Positions 17,264-27,495 are shown, counted from the stretch's first letter. The stretch is 64,000 nucleotides of DNA from Streptococcus dysgalactiae subsp. dysgalactiae (GCF_900459225.1 NZ_UHFH01000003.1:1394501-1458500), one strand, 5' to 3'. Numbers and translations: made by a program. The notes: a model not told the origin generated them from the letters alone.

Positions 17264-18349
17264 ATGATCACTATATTTCCGCCTCAATGGCAAGAAAAAC
17301 TTGACCAAATCGCATTTACCAAGCTGACACCAATCCAAGAACAGGCTTTCCAGCCTATTTTTGATGGCAAAAACCTCCTTGGCGTCAGTCCAACTGGAAC
17401 AGGTAAAACCTTAGCTTATCTTTTCCCCACTCTTTTAACCCTGACTCCTAAAAAATCACAACAACTTCTTATCTTAGCCCCTAACACCGAATTAGCCGGC
17501 CAAATTTTTGAGGTCGCAAAGGAATGGGCAGAGCCATTAGGCTTAACCGCACAACTCTTTATTTCTGGGACCAGTCAAAAACGCCAAATCGAACGTCTCA
17601 AAAAAGGGCCAGAAATTCTGGTTGGAACACCTGGCCGTATTTTTGAACTCATTAAATTGAAAAAAATCAAAATGATGTCAGTCAATACCATTATACTAGA
17701 CGAATATGATGAATTATTGAGCGACTCTCAGTATGATTTTGTCCAAAGAATCAGCCGCTATGTTCCTCGTGACCATCAAATGGTATACATGAGCGCTACC
17801 AACAAGGTCGACCAAACTTCCTTAGAAGAGAATACTTTATTAATAGATCTTTCCGAGCAAACCAACGATGCCATTGAGCATTTTTACTTGATGACGGATA
17901 AACGCGAACGTACAGATTTATTGCGAAAATTTGCTAATATCCCTGACTTTAGGGCTTTGGTCTTTTTCAATAGTTTATCTGATTTGGGTGCTACGGAGGA
18001 ACGTCTCCAATATAACGGCGCTGCTGCGGTTTCCTTAGCGAGTGACATTAATGTCAAATTCCGTAAAACCATTCTCGAAAAATTCAAATCCCACCGACTC
18101 TCTTTATTGCTAGCTACGGACCTTGTTGCTCGGGGCATTGATATTGATAATCTTGAGTATGTTATTCATTTTGATGTTGCTCGGGATAAGGAACATTATA
18201 CTCACAGAGCTGGACGAACCGGCCGTATGGGAAAATCTGGCATCGTTATTACCTTTGTTAGCCACCCTGAGGACATCAAAAAGTTAAAAAAATTCGCCAA
18301 AGTATCTGAAATTCAACTCAGAAACCAACAACTTCTCCCCAAAAAATAA
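17264..18349 (+). CDS. DEAD-box-type RNA helicase (short, DEYD variant)
   Basis: 361 aa from ATG 17264 behind AAAAGGACC. Two RecA domains with no C-terminal extension: Q-motif region LTPIQEQAF, Walker A SPTGTGKT (42-49), GTPGR, motif II DEYD (146-149) in place of DEAD, SAT (177-179), and motif VI HRAGRTGRMG. The Ala-to-Tyr change in motif II is unusual but keeps both acidic residues. ATP-dependent RNA remodelling is assumed; it is distinct from CshA at 59347-60966. Confidence 0.9.
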   Translation: MITIFPPQWQEKLDQIAFTKLTPIQEQAFQPIFDGKNLLGVSPTGTGKTLAYLFPTLLTLTPKKSQQLLILAPNTELAGQIFEVAKEWAEPLGLTAQLFISGTSQKRQIERLKKGPEILVGTPGRIFELIKLKKIKMMSVNTIILDEYDELLSDSQYDFVQRISRYVPRDHQMVYMSATNKVDQTSLEENTLLIDLSEQTNDAIEHFYLMTDKRERTDLLRKFANIPDFRALVFFNSLSDLGATEERLQYNGAAAVSLASDINVKFRKTILEKFKSHRLSLLLATDLVARGIDIDNLEYVIHFDVARDKEHYTHRAGRTGRMGKSGIVITFVSHPEDIKKLKKFAKVSEIQLRNQQLLPKK

Positions 18350-18545
18350 TGACTACTCCTAACATACTCTATTAAAATACCATCGATAGATGCTGAGGGA
18401 TAAAGCCATAAGATTCTACTCTTCTCAGCTCTCTCGGGGAAGGTAACACAACCATTTCCAAAATACCAATGACTTAAAAGCCAACTGTGTGGGAAAGTGA
18501 AGCATTGAACTAGCTGTATCCTCCAGAATCCAAGCCAAAATCTAC
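18350..18545 (+). other. intergenic region, possible structured RNA
   Basis: About 200 bp without an ORF between the helicase stop and a bidirectional terminator. It holds stem-capable segments on the plus strand: GCTGAG with CTCAGC around 18393-18430, and GGAAGGT with ACCATTTCC around 18437-18460. It could be a helicase 3' UTR or a small RNA ending at 18588. I do not recognise a known RNA family. Confidence 0.3.
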
Positions 18546-18588
18546 AAAAATCCCCTAACTTTAGCAATGAAAAGTTAGGGGATTTTTT
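18546..18588. terminator. bidirectional terminator
   Basis: AATCCCCTAACTTT / AAAGTTAGGGGATT stem with a U-run on both strands. It serves the deacetylase gene on the minus strand and any transcript from 18350 on the plus strand. Confidence 0.9.
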
Positions 18589-18627
18589 GATTAACGTCAA
18601 ATGAAGGAACACCAATTTCCTTAATTC

Positions 18628-19914
18628 TTAATGGTGGTTATAAAGGTCTGAAACAGTCACACATTGATAACCTTCAGTCTTAAGATATTCCATAACAGTG
18701 GGAAGAGCATTCACTGTCGTCTGATGAATATCATGCATTAAAACAACGCCGCCAGGTTGTAACTGCTTTTTAATATTAGCCATAATCCCTGCCGTGCTGT
18801 GGTTTTCCCAATCCCTTGTATCAACGGTCCACAACATTTGTGCCAAACCTGAAGCCCGCTGCACGGTGTCATTAGTTGCACCATAAGGAGGCCTTAGATA
18901 CAAGGGTTTCTTTCCACAAGCCTTGCTAATGGCTTGATTAGTAGCGTTCACCTGATATTGAATCTGATCCACTGTCAATTTAGTCATGTTAGGATGATCC
19001 CAAGAATGGTTCCCAATCTCATGCCCTGCTTCACTCACCCGTTTGACTAGAGCTTCATTACCAGCAACCTTAGACCCCATCATAAAGAAAGTCCCCTTAG
19101 CTTGATACTTGGCCAAAATATCTAGTACTTGAGGGGTTGTGCGTGGATCAGGACCGTCATCAAAGGTTAAAGCCACTAATTTTTGAGGGTGTTTAGCTTC
19201 TTCCTCTACTTTTTTCTGAGCTATATACTCATCATAAGCTACCTTATCTGCAGTATCCAGAAAGTCTGGATTAATCACGTCAAATAAACGTGATAAAGGA
19301 ATACTAAGTCCCTCTCCTAAAACCAAGTGACCTGCACTCACATCAAAGTGATCAGTGACTAGATGGTTACTTTCACTCAACTGATCATCAGCTGTTATAT
19401 GAAAAGCTTTATCAGGATACCTTTTTTCTACCTCTTGACTAATTCTTTCAAGATGTCCTGACACCAAGTCTGTCAACGCAAACCGTTGAAAATCATCTGT
19501 CACATGATAAGAACTAACAACTTTTTCTGATACTTTTTTCAAATGAAACCATTTTTTCTGATAAACTTTCTTTGAAATTGTCATTTTATGAATGCCTTTT
19601 AATTGTGATGGATGCCATTCAGGTTTCAATAAAATAACTGCTTTATCAACTGGCTCATCCTTATACATGGAAACCGGTAAATTGTTGACAAAAAAGTCAT
19701 CTGCATTGTTTAGAGGTGAAAAATAATAATAATCCTTTTGATCCACTTTGATTTTCTTAACAGATTTAATGGTTACCTGTGATGACTTCTTCTTTTCAGC
19801 TAAAACCAACTGATGACTCTCTTTTTTGATTTCCCACTGGTTAACAGAAATGAAAATCAAACCCAATAGTACTATACTTAATAAACTAACGAGAATAAGA
19901 TTGATTTTTTTCAC
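18628..19914 (-). CDS. pgdA: membrane-anchored polysaccharide deacetylase (PgdA-like)
   Basis: 428 aa from GTG 19912-19914, chosen because AGGAGG lies 6 nt upstream; the frame is open to 19947. One N-terminal membrane anchor (about 3-25), a long extracellular linker/domain (about 30-240), then a NodB deacetylase domain: LTFDDGPD (catalytic D252, metal D253), metal His in HSWDH (303, 307), LRPPYG and LMHDIHQ. Probably deacetylates peptidoglycan GlcNAc, which gives lysozyme resistance; a different glycan substrate cannot be excluded. Confidence 0.88.
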   Translation of the reverse strand: MKKINLILVSLLSIVLLGLIFISVNQWEIKKESHQLVLAEKKKSSQVTIKSVKKIKVDQKDYYYFSPLNNADDFFVNNLPVSMYKDEPVDKAVILLKPEWHPSQLKGIHKMTISKKVYQKKWFHLKKVSEKVVSSYHVTDDFQRFALTDLVSGHLERISQEVEKRYPDKAFHITADDQLSESNHLVTDHFDVSAGHLVLGEGLSIPLSRLFDVINPDFLDTADKVAYDEYIAQKKVEEEAKHPQKLVALTFDDGPDPRTTPQVLDILAKYQAKGTFFMMGSKVAGNEALVKRVSEAGHEIGNHSWDHPNMTKLTVDQIQYQVNATNQAISKACGKKPLYLRPPYGATNDTVQRASGLAQMLWTVDTRDWENHSTAGIMANIKKQLQPGGVVLMHDIHQTTVNALPTVMEYLKTEGYQCVTVSDLYNHH

Positions 19915-19966
19915 GTGTTGCCTCCTATTGTATTGCCATTTTAACACAATAAAAGTAAAAAATAAA

Positions 19967-19994
19967 TGAAAAAAAGTTAGGTCACCCTAACTTT
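19967..19994 (-). terminator. gapN terminator
   Basis: AAAGTTAGG / CCTAACTTT stem with 4-nt loop and U-run on the minus strand. Confidence 0.88.
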
Positions 19995-19999
19995 CTCAT

Positions 20000-21430
20000 T
20001 TATTGAATATCAAAAACAACAGATTTTACCGTAGTCATGGCTTCAATAGAGTATTTAACTCCTTGAACACCTGCACCTGATTTTTTAGCACCTAAGAATG
20101 GGAAATTATCTGTTCCACGTTGTGTTTTATTGTTGAGGTGAATAGTTCCGACTTCTAATTGCTCAGCAATTCCAAAAGCTTTGGGGAAGTTATTCGTAAA
20201 GATGGATGCCTGTAAACCATATTCAGAAGCGTTGGAAATCTCAATAGCTTCTTCCACAGAAGTGACACGAATAATTGGTAATACTGGACCGAATGGTTCT
20301 TCCCATGCCAAACGCATGTCAGTTGTCACATGATCAAAGAGAACGGGTGAAATAAGATTGCCCTCACGGTTAAAGGTTGTCAAAGCAGTTGCTCCCTTAT
20401 CTGCAGCATCTTTAATCAACCCCTCAACAAAATCAGCTGCTTTTGTATCAATTAATGGTGTGATATCAGCATCGTCTTCAGGCATTCCGACACTCAGTTT
20501 TTCAACAAGTGTTTTAATCTCAGCCGCCAATTGATTAGCCACCTTGTCCATCACAAGAACGCGTTTAACCGCTGTACAACGCTGTCCTGAGTAACCAAAA
20601 GCACCTGCTACAATATTTTTCGCTGCTAAAGCAAGATCTGCATCTTCCAAAACGATAGCAGAATCCTTACCACCAAGCTCAAGCATAATTGGTCGCATAC
20701 CCGCTAATTTACCGATTCCTTCTCCAATTGGAGTAGAACCTGTAAAGTTGATAAAGTTAACCGCTTCGTGCTCAACGATGTAATCACCGATAACAGAACC
20801 TCGCCCTGTAATGGTATTAAAGACACCTGCTGGAATACCAGCTTCTGCAAAAGCTTCTGCTAGTAACAAACCAGAAATAGAGCCTTGTGTTGGTGGTTTA
20901 AGAGCAACAACATTTCCTGCAATAAGAGCTGGAGCAATTTTAGAACCTGCCAAATTAACAGGGTAGTTAAATGGAGAAATAGCAAGAACTAAACCAACTG
21001 GTTCACGACGAACAATAGCAATCTTCTTCTTACTTGCTGCTTCGAAGCTACCGCCTTCCAGAACTTCGCCTTCCATACGAAGGCCTTCTTCTGCTGCATA
21101 ATTAATGATTTCAGCAGTACGAATAACTTCACTCACTGCTGCCTTGTGGCCTTTTGCGACTTCTTTTGATAGAACAGCACCAATCTTCTCAGCATCACGC
21201 ACCAAGATATCAGCAGTCTTATGTAAATAAGCTGCACGTTCTACATAAGATAGGGCACGCCAAGCTGGGAGAGCCATTTTAGCTGAAGCGTAAACAGCAT
21301 CTACCTCTGCCTGCGTCATCGCTGGAACTGATCCCAACTCTTCGCCTGTTGCTGGGGCGTAAATCTTAATATCACTTTCTGAAAGTTTCCAATCACCGTT
21401 CACTAAATTTTTATATTGTGTTGTCAACAT
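20000..21430 (-). CDS. gapN: NADP-dependent non-phosphorylating glyceraldehyde-3-phosphate dehydrogenase
   Basis: Oxidises G3P directly to 3-phosphoglycerate and yields NADPH, a main cytosolic NADPH source in streptococci, which lack the oxidative pentose route in many species. 476 aa, aldehyde dehydrogenase fold. General base Glu251 in LELGGKDS and catalytic Cys285 in GYSGQRCTAV; oxyanion/cofactor residues in SPFNYPVNL and FTGSTPIGEGIG. Monocistronic with its own terminator. Confidence 0.96.
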   Translation of the reverse strand: MLTTQYKNLVNGDWKLSESDIKIYAPATGEELGSVPAMTQAEVDAVYASAKMALPAWRALSYVERAAYLHKTADILVRDAEKIGAVLSKEVAKGHKAAVSEVIRTAEIINYAAEEGLRMEGEVLEGGSFEAASKKKIAIVRREPVGLVLAISPFNYPVNLAGSKIAPALIAGNVVALKPPTQGSISGLLLAEAFAEAGIPAGVFNTITGRGSVIGDYIVEHEAVNFINFTGSTPIGEGIGKLAGMRPIMLELGGKDSAIVLEDADLALAAKNIVAGAFGYSGQRCTAVKRVLVMDKVANQLAAEIKTLVEKLSVGMPEDDADITPLIDTKAADFVEGLIKDAADKGATALTTFNREGNLISPVLFDHVTTDMRLAWEEPFGPVLPIIRVTSVEEAIEISNASEYGLQASIFTNNFPKAFGIAEQLEVGTIHLNNKTQRGTDNFPFLGAKKSGAGVQGVKYSIEAMTTVKSVVFDIQ

Positions 21431-21556
21431 TTTATCTCCTTTTACGATAGTAATCCTATTCTATCACTTTTCTCTGATATTTCAACAGTTGGATATGTAA
21501 AGTATCAGAAAATTTCGACAAATTGTTTGAGGTTTCAAATTATTTTACTGAAAGAA

Positions 21557-21589
21557 TAATAAAAAGAGTTGGAAATTTCCAACTCTTTT
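21557..21589 (-). terminator. ptsHI terminator
   Basis: Perfect 14-bp palindrome AAAAGAGTTGGAAA / TTTCCAACTCTTTT with U-rich tail on the minus strand. Confidence 0.9.
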
Positions 21590-21593
21590 GCTA

Positions 21594-23327
21594 TTAATCT
21601 TCAGAAACGTATTCTTTAGAAAGTTCAAGAACTTCTTCTGCTGTTGAACATTCTGTAAGAGCACGATTTGCATATTCTTCCATTTTAGCAGAATCAAGTT
21701 TCTTCATTAAGCTACGTGTACGAAGAACAGATGTTGCTGACATAGAGAACTCATCAAGTCCCATTCCGACAAGAAGCGGAACAGCTTGTTGATCACCCGC
21801 CATCTCACCACACATACCTGCCCATTTACCTTCAGCATGCGCTGCTTTAATCACATTGTTGATCAAACGTAGGATTGATGGGTTGTATGGTTGGTAAAGG
21901 TATGATACTTGCTCGTTCATACGGTCTGCTGCCATAGTGTATTGGATCAAATCATTTGTTCCAATTGAGAAGAAATCAACTTCTTTAGCAAATTGGTCTG
22001 CAAGCATAGCAGCCGCAGGAATTTCAATCATGATACCAACTTGGATGTCATCCGCTACTGCAACACCTTCTGCAAGCAAGTTTGCTTTTTCTTCGTCAAA
22101 GACTGCTTTTGCAGCACGGAATTCTTTAAGAAGAGCTACCATTGGGAACATGATACGAAGTTGTCCGTGAACAGAGGCGCGAAGAAGAGCACGCATTTGT
22201 GTACGGAACATAGCATCTCCAGTTTCAGAGATTGAAATACGAAGAGCACGGAAACCGAGGAATGGGTTCATTTCTTTTGGAAGGTCAAAGTAAGGAAGTT
22301 CCTTATCTCCACCAATATCCATTGTACGAACCACAACAGGTTTGCCATTCATGCCTTCAAGCACTGCTTTATAAGCTTCGTATTGTTCGTCTTCAGTTGG
22401 GAAGTCTTGAGAATCCATGTACAAGAACTCAGTACGGTAAAGACCAACAGCTTCAGCACCATTGTCATTAACACCTTCAACGTCTTTTGGCGTTCCGATG
22501 TTAGCAGCCAATTCAAAGTGTTTGCCGTCAGCTGTTTCAGTATGCGCATCTTTAAGGAGGGCCCACTCTGCTTTTTGTTTGGCATAAGCAGCACCAGCTT
22601 CTTTGAAAGCGAGGATTTGATCTTCACTTGGATCAATAATGACTTCACCAGTGATACCGTTAACAGCAATCATGTCGCCATCTTTAACACGTTTTGTAAT
22701 ATCATTTGTTCCAAGTACCGCAGCGATCTCAAGTGTACGTGCCATGATAGCAGAGTGACTTGTACGACCACCGATATTTGTAACAAATGCTTTTACAAAT
22801 TGTTTGTTAAGCTGAGCAGTATCTGAAGGTGTCAAATCGTGTGCAATAACGATTGATTCTTCATTGATTGTAGCTGGGTTTGGAAGTTTCACACCTAAAA
22901 GGTGAGCCAACACACGTTTTGCAACATCGCGGATGTCCGCTGCACGTTCTTGCATGTATGGGTTATCTTCCATGCCTTCAAAGATAGTGATGAACATGTC
23001 AGTCACTTCTTTAAGACCTGTTTCTGCATTCGTTTGTTTTGCGCGAATAGTTTCTTTAATTTGGCTGATCATTTCTGGGTCAGCAAGAACCATCAAATGT
23101 GCATCAAAAACGGCTGCCGCTTCTTCGCCTAAGCTTTCTACTGCCTTTTCACGGATAACAGAAAGCTCGTCTTGTGAAGCTTGGAGTGCAACATCAAGGC
23201 GAGCTTCTTCTGCATTTGTATCTTCGACTGTAACAGTCTCAAATGACAAATCCGGCTGAACTAGTAGATATGCTTTAGCAACGGCAACACCATCAGAGGC
23301 TGCGATTCCTTTAAGCATTTCTGTCAT
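21594..23327 (-). CDS. ptsI: PTS enzyme I (phosphoenolpyruvate-protein phosphotransferase)
   Basis: 577 aa, full length. Autophosphorylates from PEP on the active His in [12 protein letters not shown] (about residue 190) and passes phosphate to HPr. PEP-binding barrel motifs: [32 protein letters not shown] and the C-terminal Cys in AGMCGEMAG. Starts 4 bp after the ptsH stop, so cotranscribed. Confidence 0.98.
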   Translation of the reverse strand: MTEMLKGIAASDGVAVAKAYLLVQPDLSFETVTVEDTNAEEARLDVALQASQDELSVIREKAVESLGEEAAAVFDAHLMVLADPEMISQIKETIRAKQTNAETGLKEVTDMFITIFEGMEDNPYMQERAADIRDVAKRVLAHLLGVKLPNPATINEESIVIAHDLTPSDTAQLNKQFVKAFVTNIGGRTSHSAIMARTLEIAAVLGTNDITKRVKDGDMIAVNGITGEVIIDPSEDQILAFKEAGAAYAKQKAEWALLKDAHTETADGKHFELAANIGTPKDVEGVNDNGAEAVGLYRTEFLYMDSQDFPTEDEQYEAYKAVLEGMNGKPVVVRTMDIGGDKELPYFDLPKEMNPFLGFRALRISISETGDAMFRTQMRALLRASVHGQLRIMFPMVALLKEFRAAKAVFDEEKANLLAEGVAVADDIQVGIMIEIPAAAMLADQFAKEVDFFSIGTNDLIQYTMAADRMNEQVSYLYQPYNPSILRLINNVIKAAHAEGKWAGMCGEMAGDQQAVPLLVGMGLDEFSMSATSVLRTRSLMKKLDSAKMEEYANRALTECSTAEEVLELSKEYVSED

Positions 23328-23331
23328 AGTC

Positions 23332-23595
23332 TTATGCCAATCCTTCTTTAGTCATTGTTTCTTCGATTGCTGCGATTGCATCTTCAGCGTCAGCACCTTC
23401 AGCTGAGATTGTTACATCAGCACCTTGACCAACACCAAGACTCATAACGCCCATGATTGATTTAAGGTTTACTGCTTTACCTTTGTAGTCAAGAGTGATA
23501 TCTGAAGCAAATTTGCTAGCTGTTTGAACAAGCAAAGTAGCTGGACGTGCATGAATACCTGTTTCTGCAACAATGTGAAAGTCTTTTGAAGCCAT
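23332..23595 (-). CDS. ptsH: PTS phosphocarrier protein HPr
   Basis: 87 aa. His15 in ETGIHARPA takes phosphate from enzyme I, and Ser46 in [12 protein letters not shown] is the HPrK/P regulatory site whose phosphoform is the CcpA corepressor. This links it to the cre sites seen in the glucuronide promoters. ATG behind AAGGAG; strong promoter at 23660-23688. Confidence 0.98.
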   Translation of the reverse strand: MASKDFHIVAETGIHARPATLLVQTASKFASDITLDYKGKAVNLKSIMGVMSLGVGQGADVTISAEGADAEDAIAAIEETMTKEGLA

Positions 23596-23659
23596 ATTAT
23601 GGTTCTCCTTTTAAGTTGTGTATTTTTGAGCCATCATATGATAACCCTTACAATATCAC

Positions 23660-23688
23660 ATTATAGCATATTGCGATTTTATTTTCAA
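23660..23688 (-). promoter_or_regulatory. ptsHI promoter
   Basis: Minus strand -35 TTGAAA (23683-23688), 17-bp spacer, -10 TATAAT (23660-23665); about 60-nt 5' UTR. Confidence 0.85.
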
Positions 23689-23829
23689 GATTAAATATCT
23701 GAGACAGGAAAAATCTGCATTTGTTTTCATGATATTCTCACGTTGTTTTCATTAGTTTTCTTTTTGTGTTAAATTTTTTTCATACAACTAACACTGACAA
23801 TTTAGCATTTCTTTTCCAGAAGAGCTTAA

Positions 23830-23877
23830 CCACAATATTTAGAAGGGTTTCTAAATATTAGACACAAGATATAGTGC
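23830..23877 (+). promoter_or_regulatory. tandem NrdR boxes upstream of nrdHEF
   Basis: ACACAAGATATAGTGC (23862-23877) matches the NrdR consensus ACACWATATMTWGTGT at 14 of 16 positions. CCACAATATTTAGAAG (23830-23845) matches 11 of 16 and starts 32 bp upstream, three helical turns, as for other NrdR pairs. A probable promoter follows at about 23895-23925. The rest of 23700-23979 shows no ORF. Confidence 0.75.
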
Positions 23878-23979
23878 TTTTTTAACTCAAAATCTTGCTT
23901 TTTGGAATGTTTTTTTATATGCTATTATAGTAATTCTATTTAAAAAAATGGAATACTCATCACTATAGAGGGGCAAGAC

Positions 23980-24198
23980 ATGATTACAGTATATTCAAAA
24001 AATAATTGCATGCAGTGCAAAATGACCAAGAAGTTTTTAGAACAACATGGGGCTAACTTCCAGGAAATTAATATCGATGAACATCCTGAAAAAGTTGAGT
24101 ATGTGAAAAGTCTCGGGTTCACGTCTGCTCCTGTTATCGAAGCGGATAACCTCGTATTTTCTGGCTTCCAACCTGCAAAATTAAAAGAACTGATTTAA
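23980..24198 (+). CDS. nrdH: NrdH glutaredoxin-like redoxin
   Basis: 72 aa thioredoxin-fold electron donor for class Ib ribonucleotide reductase. Active-site CMQC at about residues 10-13 (typical NrdH C-x-x-C), plus the SAPVIEADNLVFSGFQP motif (TxPV cis-proline and WSGF-like end). First gene of nrdHEF behind AGAGGGGC. Confidence 0.94.
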   Translation: MITVYSKNNCMQCKMTKKFLEQHGANFQEINIDEHPEKVEYVKSLGFTSAPVIEADNLVFSGFQPAKLKELI

Positions 24199-24217
24199 TA
24201 AGACAAGGAAAAATAAT

Positions 24218-26377
24218 ATGAGTCTCAAAGATCTTGGCGATATTTCTTATTTCCGCCTAAATAATGAAATTAACCGTCCTGTTGGCGGTAAAATTCCACT
24301 CCATAAAGATAAAGAAGCTTTAGAAGCTTTTTTCACTGAAAATGTGCTTCCAAACACCATGTCTTTTGCCTCCGTTACGGAAAAAATTGAGTATTTAATC
24401 TCAAATGATTACATTGAATCAGCTTTTATTCAGAAATACCGTCCTGAATTTATTACTGAATTAGCTGACGTCATCAAGACAGAAAATTTCCAATTCAAAT
24501 CATTCATGGCAGCTTATAAATTTTATCAGCAGTATGCCTTAAAAACAAATGATGGAGACTATTATTTAGAAAGCCTTGAAGACCGTGTTATGTTTAATGC
24601 TCTGTATTTTGCAGATGGTAACGAAACCCTTGCTAAAGACTTAGCCATTGAAATGATCAACCAGCGCTACCAACCGGCAACTCCTTCTTTTTTAAATGCT
24701 GGTCGAAGCCGTCGTGGCGAATTAGTGTCTTGTTTCTTGATTCAAGTTACAGATGACATGAACTCTATCGGACGTTCTATTAACTCTGCCTTGCAATTAT
24801 CTCGTATCGGTGGGGGAGTTGGTATTACCCTTTCTAACCTGCGTGAAGCTGGGGCACCAATTAAAGGGTATGCTGGGGCAGCTTCAGGGGTTGTTCCTGT
24901 TATGAAGCTGTTTGAAGATAGTTTTTCTTATTCAAATCAACTTGGGCAACGTCAAGGAGCTGGTGTTGTTTACCTAAATGTTTTCCACCCGGATATTATC
25001 GCTTTCTTATCTACTAAAAAAGAAAATGCTGATGAAAAGGTGCGTGTGAAAACCTTGTCATTGGGGATTACCGTTCCTGATAAATTCTACGAATTAGCTC
25101 GTAAAAATGAGGATATGTATCTCTTTAGTCCTTATAATGTTGAAAAAGAATATGGCATTCCCTTCAACTATCTCGACATCACCAACATGTACGATGAGTT
25201 AGTGGCTAATCCTAAAATTACTAAGACTAAAATCAAAGCTCGGGATCTTGAGACAGAGATTTCAAAATTGCAACAAGAATCTGGCTACCCTTATATTATC
25301 AATATTGATACCGCTAATAAAGCTAATCCTATCGATGGAAAAATCATCATGAGCAACTTGTGTTCTGAAATTTTACAAGTTCAGACACCTAGCCTTATCA
25401 ATGATGCACAAGAATTCTTACAAATGGGAACTGACATCTCATGTAACCTCGGCTCAACCAATATTCTTAACATGATGACGTCTCCAGACTTTGGACGTTC
25501 TATTAAAACCATGACACGTGCTTTAACCTTCGTGACCGACTCATCAAGCATCGAAGCTGTTCCAACCATTAAACATGGCAATAGCCAAGCTCATACTTTT
25601 GGTCTTGGGGCAATGGGACTTCATTCTTACTTAGCTCAACATCATATTGAATATGGTAGCCCAGAATCCATCGAATTCACTGATATTTATTTCATGCTCA
25701 TGAACTATTGGACTCTCGTCGAATCCAATAATATCGCTCGTGAACGCCAGACCACCTTTGTTGGTTTTGACAAGTCAAAATACGCTGATGGAACCTACTT
25801 TGACAAATATATCACAGGTCAATTTGTTCCAAAATCTGATCTGGTGAAAGACCTGTTCAAGAACCATTTTATTCCGCAAGCTTCAGATTGGGAGGCTCTT
25901 CGTGACGCCGTTCAAAAAGATGGTCTTTACCATCAAAACCGTCTTGCAGTTGCTCCAAATGGCTCTATTTCTTATATTAATGACTGCTCTGCTTCTATCC
26001 ACCCCATCACACAACGCATCGAAGAGCGTCAAGAAAAGAAAATTGGTAAGATTTACTACCCAGCAAATGGCTTGTCAACGGATACTATTCCTTATTACAC
26101 GTCTGCGTATGATATGGACATGCGTAAGGTTATCGATGTCTATGCTGCTGCAACCGAACATGTGGATCAAGGCTTGTCATTGACTCTTTTCCTTCGCAGT
26201 GAGTTGCCAATGGAACTCTATGAATGGAAAACAGAAAGTAAGCAAACCACTCGTGACCTTTCTATTTTACGAAATTACGCTTTCAATAAAGGTATTAAAT
26301 CTATCTACTATATCCGCACCTTTACGGATGATGGGGAAGAAGTTGGTGCAAACCAATGTGAGTCTTGTGTCATTTAA
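24218..26377 (+). CDS. nrdE: class Ib ribonucleoside-diphosphate reductase, alpha subunit
   Basis: 719 aa catalytic subunit. Active-site Cys of the 10-stranded barrel are visible: GELVSCFL (reducing Cys), MSNLCSEI (thiyl radical Cys) and the C-terminal shuttle pair QCESCVI. No N-terminal ATP cone, as expected for class Ib. The radical-transfer tyrosines near the end are in KSIYYIRT. Nineteen bp after nrdH. This is the nrdHEF arrangement; nrdI is not adjacent. Confidence 0.97.
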   Translation: MSLKDLGDISYFRLNNEINRPVGGKIPLHKDKEALEAFFTENVLPNTMSFASVTEKIEYLISNDYIESAFIQKYRPEFITELADVIKTENFQFKSFMAAYKFYQQYALKTNDGDYYLESLEDRVMFNALYFADGNETLAKDLAIEMINQRYQPATPSFLNAGRSRRGELVSCFLIQVTDDMNSIGRSINSALQLSRIGGGVGITLSNLREAGAPIKGYAGAASGVVPVMKLFEDSFSYSNQLGQRQGAGVVYLNVFHPDIIAFLSTKKENADEKVRVKTLSLGITVPDKFYELARKNEDMYLFSPYNVEKEYGIPFNYLDITNMYDELVANPKITKTKIKARDLETEISKLQQESGYPYIINIDTANKANPIDGKIIMSNLCSEILQVQTPSLINDAQEFLQMGTDISCNLGSTNILNMMTSPDFGRSIKTMTRALTFVTDSSSIEAVPTIKHGNSQAHTFGLGAMGLHSYLAQHHIEYGSPESIEFTDIYFMLMNYWTLVESNNIARERQTTFVGFDKSKYADGTYFDKYITGQFVPKSDLVKDLFKNHFIPQASDWEALRDAVQKDGLYHQNRLAVAPNGSISYINDCSASIHPITQRIEERQEKKIGKIYYPANGLSTDTIPYYTSAYDMDMRKVIDVYAAATEHVDQGLSLTLFLRSELPMELYEWKTESKQTTRDLSILRNYAFNKGIKSIYYIRTFTDDGEEVGANQCESCVI

Positions 26378-26535
26378 TTGGGAAAAATACTTAATTGATA
26401 CACGTCCACTGGTTAGTCACTAAATCATCAGTATCAGAATTTGATAATAAAAAACGCCAGTAAACCACTCAAGAATGGGTTACTAGCTTATGATATGATT
26501 TTTCATATCGACTACTCTTTAGGAGAACTTTAGAA

Positions 26536-27495
26536 ATGACAACATATTATGAAGCAATTAACTGGAATGAAATCGAAGATGTCATTGACAAATCAACTTG
26601 GGAAAAGCTGACGGAACAATTCTGGCTTGACACTCGCATTCCCTTATCAAATGATTTAGATGATTGGCGTAAACTTTCTGACCTTGAAAAAGATTTGGTC
26701 GGCAAGGTCTTTGGGGGCCTTACCCTGCTTGACACCATGCAGTCTGAATCAGGAGTTGAAGCTATTCGTCAAGACGTTCGTACGCCTCATGAAGAAGCTG
26801 TCTTGAACAATATTCAATTTATGGAATCAGTTCACGCTAAATCATACTCGTCCATCTTTTCAACCTTAAACACCAAAAAAGAAATTGAAGAGATTTTTGA
26901 ATGGACCAACAATAACAAATTTTTACAAAAGAAAGCTCAAATCATCAATGAGATTTATGAGCATGGTGATGCGTTGCAAAAGAAAGTAGCTTCCACTTAT
27001 CTTGAAACCTTCCTTTTTTATTCAGGCTTCTTCACTCCTCTATACTATCTTGGTAACAACAAATTAGCCAACGTTGCTGAAATCATTAAATTGATTATCC
27101 GTGATGAATCCGTTCACGGAACCTATATCGGTTACAAGTTCCAACTTGGCTTCAATGAATTGCCAGAAGCTGAGCAGGAAACCTTCCGCGAGTGGATGTA
27201 TGATCTCCTTTACCAATTATATGAGAACGAAGAAGATTATACAAAGACTCTCTATGATGGTGTAGGCTGGACCGAAGAAGTTATGACTTTCCTTCGCTAT
27301 AATGCCAATAAGGCTTTAATGAACCTAGGCCAAGACCCTCTCTTCCCAGATACCGCTAATGATGTTAACCCTATCGTTATGAATGGTATTTCAACAGGAA
27401 CTTCCAACCATGACTTTTTCTCACAGGTTGGAAATGGCTATCTCCTTGGTTCCGTGGAAGCTATGTCTGACGATGACTATAATTACGGGCTCTAA
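26536..27495 (+). CDS. nrdF: class Ib ribonucleoside-diphosphate reductase, beta subunit
   Basis: 319 aa ferritin-like subunit carrying the dimetal-tyrosyl radical cofactor. Metal ligand motifs FMESVHAKSYS and IIRDESVHGTYIG are present. Behind AGGAGAAC. The 158-bp gap after nrdE contains a hairpin (about 26459-26484, AGTAAACC with GGGTTACT) and no ORF, so nrdF may also be set at RNA level. A good terminator follows at 27506. Confidence 0.96.
   Translation: MTTYYEAINWNEIEDVIDKSTWEKLTEQFWLDTRIPLSNDLDDWRKLSDLEKDLVGKVFGGLTLLDTMQSESGVEAIRQDVRTPHEEAVLNNIQFMESVHAKSYSSIFSTLNTKKEIEEIFEWTNNNKFLQKKAQIINEIYEHGDALQKKVASTYLETFLFYSGFFTPLYYLGNNKLANVAEIIKLIIRDESVHGTYIGYKFQLGFNELPEAEQETFREWMYDLLYQLYENEEDYTKTLYDGVGWTEEVMTFLRYNANKALMNLGQDPLFPDTANDVNPIVMNGISTGTSNHDFFSQVGNGYLLGSVEAMSDDDYNYGL

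Noticed and set aside
22383..22826. 147-codon open frame on the plus strand opposite ptsI
   Set aside because: Shadow of the highly expressed ptsI codon pattern; no RBS, no recognisable protein.
26199..26423. 74-codon ORF overlapping the end of nrdE
   Set aside because: Out-of-frame shadow of nrdE with no RBS or known motif.
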